A DNA stretch of 18,340 bases, from NCBI GenBank assembly GCA_002297545.1, contig DBLZ01000038.1, forward strand, positions 1 through 18,340. The letters are read 5' to 3'. Under the pieces are notes generated by a model. The model had not been told where the DNA came from, ran no database searches, and saw only the letters and a list, made by a program, of their open reading frames with translations. The translations under genes were made by a program, and so were the position numbers. Numbering within the stretch: position 1 is the stretch's first letter; every line of letters begins with the position of its first letter. The stretch comes from Prevotellaceae bacterium UBA711 (GTDB lineage: Bacteria; Bacteroidota; Bacteroidia; Bacteroidales; Bacteroidaceae). Below, piece after piece: positions 14,776-18,340 of the stretch.

Positions 14776-15948
14776 TCAGGATTGCCTGGGCGCCTTCCTG
14801 ACGAAGCGGTTGGTGAGCCAATGGCGTACCGGCTCGTCATAGATTTTCAGTGCTACCCATGCCAGCACTATGTTGATGACCACCACGGCGATGGACACGA
14901 GCCACGTGTCGGCAAAGGTGTAGGCCTGCTTCTCCATCATCCATGCGTAGAAATAGTACATCAGCGGATAGTGTATGATGTAGACGGGGAACGAGATGTC
15001 GCCAAGGAATTTGCATATACCGGCGCTCCACTTGCCGGTGACGGTGCCGTGTGCTCCCAGCCACACCACGGCGGGGAAGACTATGGCTACGGCCAGGCTC
15101 TCGAACAGACCGTTCATGCTGATGCCGCCCTCGCTGGGGATGTAGGGCACCAGGAACACGGCTATGAGTAGCAGGGAGCAAGGCCAGAAGGTGTGGCGTG
15201 TGGCTTTGGGATGCGTCAGACGGCTGATCAACAGACCCACGGTGAAGGGGAAGAGCATACGCAGGCCGCCGGTGAACAGGCCGTAGTCGCTCATGGTCCA
15301 ACCTACACCAAGCATGTCGCCGCCGCACAGGTTAAGCCACGTCATGGCGCACAGGCCTGCGCCCAGCCCTGCGGCCAGCACGCCAACGAGCCATGTAGGG
15401 AAGCGGCGTATGAAGAGGGCGTAGAGCAGGTTGCCTATGTATTCAAAGAAGAGTGACCAGGCAGGACCGTTCAGCGGAAAGGCCTCGCCATTTCCCCGCA
15501 CCTCATAGTATCCGTCCTTGACGGCCGGAATGAAGAGCATGGCGCACACGAGGGCTACCAGCGTGCGGGTCAGGCTCACGTGCTCGCCATCCCAAGTGAC
15601 GCTGCCCTGAAGCAGGAAGAATATCAGGCCTATGACCGCGCCAAGGATGACCATGGGGTGGAGACGGATGAGGCGTCGCTTGATGTAGTTGGAGGTGGTG
15701 AGTGTCTTGCCCCAGCGGTCGTCGTAGGCATATCCTATGACGAAGCCCGAAAGCATGAAGAAGAAATCCACGGCCAGGTAGCCATGGTTGATGCTGTCTA
15801 TCATGTCGGAGCCGGAGGCGAATGCGTAGCCTTCGCACACGTGGTAGGCGAGGACCAGCAACGCGGCCACACCACGCAGGCCGTCGAGGATTTCGTAGTG
15901 GGGCTTGGTGTCCGCAAAGGCAGCGGAGGGGGTGTTCTGCAGGTTCAT
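14776..15948 (-). CDS. Acyltransferase family 3 membrane protein
   Basis: This 390-residue integral membrane protein is of the acyltransferase-3 (OatA/WecH/NodX) family. These proteins usually O-acetylate or otherwise acylate cell-surface sugars using cytoplasmic acyl-CoA. The family opening YEILDGLRGVAALLVLAYH contains the conserved His36. It is followed by YLAVDFFFMLSGFVIGYAY, the arginine-rich loop KRRLIRLHPM, PAWSLFFEYIGNLLYAL and FPVYIIHYPLMYYFYAW. About ten hydrophobic helices are visible. There is no C-terminal SGNH domain. The start at 15948 (MNLQNTPSAAF) is chosen over a much longer upstream opening, because that extension (to 16281) has no family character and a good promoter lies within it. 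The acceptor is unknown: no glycan cluster is adjacent, so it looks like a single-gene unit. Confidence 0.9.
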   Translation of the reverse strand: MNLQNTPSAAFADTKPHYEILDGLRGVAALLVLAYHVCEGYAFASGSDMIDSINHGYLAVDFFFMLSGFVIGYAYDDRWGKTLTTSNYIKRRLIRLHPMVILGAVIGLIFFLLQGSVTWDGEHVSLTRTLVALVCAMLFIPAVKDGYYEVRGNGEAFPLNGPAWSLFFEYIGNLLYALFIRRFPTWLVGVLAAGLGAGLCAMTWLNLCGGDMLGVGWTMSDYGLFTGGLRMLFPFTVGLLISRLTHPKATRHTFWPCSLLLIAVFLVPYIPSEGGISMNGLFESLAVAIVFPAVVWLGAHGTVTGKWSAGICKFLGDISFPVYIIHYPLMYYFYAWMMEKQAYTFADTWLVSIAVVVINIVLAWVALKIYDEPVRHWLTNRFVRKAPRQS

Positions 15949-15987
15949 TGGTCTGTCTTTTTGGTGTGTTTGATGTCGTTTCCCATG

Positions 15988-16016
15988 CAAAGTTAGGATT
16001 ATTACCGATATTCCAA
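15988..16016 (-). promoter_or_regulatory. Bacteroidota promoter for the acyltransferase gene
   Basis: On the - strand, TTGG at 16016-16013 and TAACTTTG at 15995-15988 match the -33 and -7 elements with about 17-18 bp between them. This gives a predicted leader of about 35 nt to the ATG at 15948. The -33 element overlaps the 8-bp palindrome CCAATTGG (16013-16020). Confidence 0.6.
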
Positions 16017-16263
16017 TTGGCAGACACGTGTTTTTTTGTCGTGGGCGTCGGTATTCCCTCTCCTTTGGGACAAAAAGCGGCTGTCTGTGTTGGTACGGGC
16101 TGGCGCATTGGGACATGTATCCACGCATTATTGCGGAAATGTTGTCCGTGTCACCCAAATAAAGCAGCAAGGAGGCCGTCAAGATTTGCCCGTGATATGG
16201 ATATCCCGGTGGAATTGCTATCTTTTTGCTGTGTCGGTAAGGAGTAATGTCATGATTTATTTG

Positions 16264-16271
16264 TAAATTTG
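16264..16271 (+). promoter_or_regulatory. Bacteroidota -7 element for the Fic gene
   Basis: TAAATTTG matches the -7 consensus exactly. No convincing -33 element is seen. The expected start is near 16276-16278, giving a leader of about 95 nt before the ATG at 16371. The 422-bp stretch 15949-16370 otherwise holds only this promoter, the divergent acyltransferase promoter and the dyads at 16279-16306; I see no gene or RNA in it. Confidence 0.5.
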
Positions 16272-16278
16272 CATACCC

Positions 16279-16306
16279 CAACCGATGGTTGTGCCAATAT
16301 CATTGG
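16279..16306. promoter_or_regulatory. Two adjacent 13-bp dyads in the Fic leader
   Basis: CAACC-gat-GGTTG (16279-16291) and CCAAT-atc-ATTGG (16294-16306) are both perfect 5-3-5 inverted repeats, with centres 15 bp apart, just downstream of the -7 element. The position would suit operators where a bound protein blocks transcription. The half-sites differ, so chance cannot be excluded. Confidence 0.35.
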
Positions 16307-16370
16307 GGTCTCATAGCGTGGCATGCAAGGTCACGTAGCGTTTCGGTTTACTAAACAGTGATTCAGGACC

Positions 16371-17381
16371 ATGTACACACCTCCATTTGTCATTACAAGC
16401 GATATTGTTAATCTGATAGCACAGATTTCAGCCCTGATGGAACGCTATGCCATACGTCTGGAACAAAGCGATGGCTTGAGACTACGCAAAGCCAACCGCA
16501 TTCGCACCATTCATTCGTCGCTCGCCATAGAGGGTAATCAGTTGACCGAGGGGCAGGTGAGTGACATTATCAATGGCAAGAACGTGGTGGCTCCGATTAA
16601 AGAGATTCAGGAGGTAAAGAATGCCATCCGCACTTATGAACTATTCCCTACGCTTGATCCTTTTAAGGAGAGTGATTTGCTAAGGGCACATGCCGGGATG
16701 ATGGAGGCTCTTGCCGATGATGCCGGATGTTATCGTCGTGGTGGAGTGGGGGTATTTTCTGAGACCGGCCTTGTGCATATGGCCCCTCCTGCTTGTCGTG
16801 TTCCGCAGTTGATGGCAGAATTGTTTGACTGGTTACGTGTTTCCCGTGATCATCTGCTTTTGCGCTCATGTGTGTTTCATTATGAGTTTGAATTTATCCA
16901 TCCTTTCAGTGATGGCAATGGGCGCACAGGACGATTGTGGCAATCATTGCTGCTCGGACGTCTGCATCCGCTGTTTCACCATTTGCCTGTGGAGAACATC
17001 GTGTATGGTAACCAACAACAGTACTATGATGCCATTGCAGAAAGCACTGCCCGTGGGGAGTCTACACCATTCATTACCTTTATGCTTGGTGAAATACTGA
17101 CCACACTCCGTGAACACCAAGGTGAAGAAAAGCCTGTATTGCAGGATAAATTGCAGGATAAATTGCAGGATAAATTGCCACAACTCCCGTCAACGGCATG
17201 GCTTATCTTGGAGGCTCTCATGGAAAATCCTGCACTGACAGTGGCTGAACTCACAAGGAGAGTGGATGTCAAGGACCGTATGGTGCGCAATCATCTTGCT
17301 ACGCTGAGGAATCTCGGGATTATAGAACGACATGGAAGTAACAAAAACGGCCGGTGGAAGATACTTTTGGATGGCGTGTAG
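16371..17381 (+). CDS. Fic-domain AMP-transferase with N-terminal inhibitory motif and C-terminal winged helix
   Basis: Fic enzymes usually transfer AMP from ATP to a hydroxyl side chain of a target protein. This 336-residue protein has the full catalytic motif HPFSDGNGRTGR at residues 177-188, with His177 as general base. The N-terminal Fic_N segment carries the inhibitory motif S50-LAI-E54-G55, matching (S/T)xxxE(G/N). That makes it a class II Fic that is probably self-inhibited, with no separate antitoxin gene required. Residues ~269-336 look like a winged helix-turn-helix (AWLILEALMENP, then VRNHLATLRNLGIIERHG), suggesting DNA binding. Between the two domains is a repeated linker LQDK x3. 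It has noticeably more A/T and different codon choice from its neighbours, suggesting recent acquisition. It stands alone between divergent and downstream promoters. Confidence 0.93.
   Translation: MYTPPFVITSDIVNLIAQISALMERYAIRLEQSDGLRLRKANRIRTIHSSLAIEGNQLTEGQVSDIINGKNVVAPIKEIQEVKNAIRTYELFPTLDPFKESDLLRAHAGMMEALADDAGCYRRGGVGVFSETGLVHMAPPACRVPQLMAELFDWLRVSRDHLLLRSCVFHYEFEFIHPFSDGNGRTGRLWQSLLLGRLHPLFHHLPVENIVYGNQQQYYDAIAESTARGESTPFITFMLGEILTTLREHQGEEKPVLQDKLQDKLQDKLPQLPSTAWLILEALMENPALTVAELTRRVDVKDRMVRNHLATLRNLGIIERHGSNKNGRWKILLDGV
17139..17174 (+). repeat. Three perfect 12-bp tandem repeats inside the Fic gene
   Basis: TTGCAGGATAAA occurs three times head to tail at 17139-17150, 17151-17162 and 17163-17174, encoding LQDK at residues 257-268. 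The next codons (TTG CCA) begin a partial fourth copy. Because 12 is a multiple of three, copy-number changes would alter linker length without breaking the frame. Confidence 0.9.
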
Positions 17382-17448
17382 TGAGTCTCCTGTCAATGAG
17401 TTTTGCGTATTATTCCGCTATTATCACCACTACGTAGAAAAAAAGTTG

Positions 17449-17456
17449 TAATTTTG
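17449..17456 (+). promoter_or_regulatory. Bacteroidota -7 element for gltX
   Basis: TAATTTTG matches TAnnTTTG, 23 nt before the gltX ATG at 17480. The predicted leader is under about 20 nt and A/T-rich (ACTATATATAATA). No clear -33 TTTG is at the expected place. It gives gltX its own promoter, independent of the Fic gene. Confidence 0.5.
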
Positions 17457-17479
17457 CGCCAAAGCAACTATATATAATA

Positions 17480-18340
17480 ATGTATATGACAGAAAGACGC
17501 GTGAGGGTGCGCTTTGCACCCAGTCCTACAGGCCCTTTGCACATCGGTGGTGTGCGCACGGCCCTATACAACTATCTGTTCGCACGCCAGCACGGCGGCG
17601 ACTTCATCTTCCGTATAGAGGATACCGACTCCACCCGCTTCGTCCCCGGAGCCGAGGAGTATATCGCCGAGGCCTTCCGTTGGTTGGGCCTGAAGTTTGA
17701 CGAGGGGGTGGGTATAGGTGGCAACTATGGCCCATATCGCCAGAGCGAGCGCCGAGACATCTATCGCGAGTATGTGAAGGTACTGTTGGACAACGGCAAG
17801 GCTTACATCGCGTTTGACACTCCCGAGGAACTGGATGCCAAGCGTGCCGAGATAGAGAACTTCCAGTACGATGCCCGCACACGTGGTACCATGCGCAACT
17901 CGCTGACCATGCCTCGCGAGCAGGTGGATGCTCTCATAGCCGAGGGACATCCCTATGTGGTGCGCTTCCTGGTGGAACCGGGTGAGGACGTGCATGTGGA
18001 CGACCTGATCCGAGGTGATGTGGTCATCAACTCCAGTATCCTGGACGACAAGGTGCTCTACAAGAGTGCCGACGACCTGCCCACCTATCACCTGGCCAAC
18101 ATAGTGGACGACCATCTGATGGAGGTGACCCACGTGATACGTGGCGAGGAGTGGTTGCCCAGCGCACCGCTGCATGTCCTGCTCTACCGTGCGTTCGGTT
18201 GGGAGGACACCATGCCGCGCTTTGCACACCTGTCCCTGCTGCTCAAGCCTGTGGGCAATGGCAAACTTTCCAAGCGCGACGGCGACAAGTTGGGCTTCCC
18301 TGTCTTCCCCCTGGAGTGGCACGACCCCAAGAGCGGCGAG
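17480..18340 (+). CDS. gltX: Glutamyl-tRNA synthetase GltX (5' part, runs off the window)
   Basis: This class I aminoacyl-tRNA synthetase charges tRNA-Glu (and in some bacteria tRNA-Gln) with glutamate. The first 287 codons are present with no stop before the window edge. The HIGH-type signature PSPTGPLHIGG is at residues 14-24 and FRIEDTD shortly after. The central STHVIRGEEW-type segment is present as THVIRGEEWLPSAPLH, and the KMSKS-type loop KLSKR is at 262-266. The Rossmann catalytic domain is therefore complete or nearly so; the C-terminal anticodon-binding half is outside the window. ATG 17480 and ATG 17486 are both possible starts; I take the first because it sits closest to the promoter-proximal leader. 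It is a housekeeping gene, G/C-rich like the rest of the core genes here. Confidence 0.96.
   Translation, partial: MYMTERRVRVRFAPSPTGPLHIGGVRTALYNYLFARQHGGDFIFRIEDTDSTRFVPGAEEYIAEAFRWLGLKFDEGVGIGGNYGPYRQSERRDIYREYVKVLLDNGKAYIAFDTPEELDAKRAEIENFQYDARTRGTMRNSLTMPREQVDALIAEGHPYVVRFLVEPGEDVHVDDLIRGDVVINSSILDDKVLYKSADDLPTYHLANIVDDHLMEVTHVIRGEEWLPSAPLHVLLYRAFGWEDTMPRFAHLSLLLKPVGNGKLSKRDGDKLGFPVFPLEWHDPKSGE

Noticed and set aside
15949..16281. 111-residue N-terminal extension of the acyltransferase
   Set aside because: The acyltransferase family begins close to the LDGLRG motif, the extension has no domain character, and a good promoter lies inside it.
16371..17381. Fic/Phd-type toxin-antitoxin pair
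   Set aside because: No small antitoxin gene is adjacent; the inhibitory motif is within the Fic protein itself.

Overview
The window looks like a chromosomal segment from a GC-rich member of the Bacteroidales; I suspect Prevotellaceae or a relative but cannot fix the genus. Three things support this. It carries a complete type IX secretion system (T9SS) core operon. Several genes are preceded by the Bacteroidota -7 promoter element TAnnTTTG. Start codons lack Shine-Dalgarno sequences and often have A/T-rich leaders.

Layout. (1) 1-1800: a G-rich stretch with short repeats, then a translationally coupled pair (a small methyltransferase-like protein of unknown function and a PduO-type cobalamin adenosyltransferase), then a 73-residue acidic DUF2795 protein. 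(2) 1805-2268: a non-coding block bounded by a 24-bp inverted repeat (22 of 24 matching) and filled with about five decayed copies of a ~50-bp tandem repeat. (3) 2285-3283: an HUH/Y1 transposase of the REP-associated (RAYT) type with a C-terminal domain that looks DprA/SLOG-like. (4) 3309-9412: porP-porK-porL-porM-porN, followed by a small outer-membrane beta-barrel gene and priA, all on the + strand with short gaps. (5) 12515-15948 on the - strand: a PgpH-type 7TM-HD phosphodiesterase and an acyltransferase-3 membrane protein. (6) 16371-17381: an A/T-richer Fic gene that looks acquired. (7) 17480 onward: the first 287 codons of gltX.

How the genes work together. PorL and PorM form the proton-driven inner-membrane motor, PorK and PorN the periplasmic ring, and PorP an outer-membrane barrel; together they power export of proteins carrying a T9SS C-terminal domain. 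The neighbouring barrel protein, priA and gltX are not known to belong to the T9SS and are probably just positional neighbours. The 7TM-HD protein is expected to degrade cyclic di-AMP.

Most of the window is ordinary core genome. The part most worth a second look is the inverted-repeat-bounded array lying 16 bp upstream of the RAYT/SLOG-like fusion gene, itself wedged 25 bp upstream of the T9SS operon. The Fic gene, with an internal 12-bp repeat and two adjacent dyads in its leader, is the second candidate.
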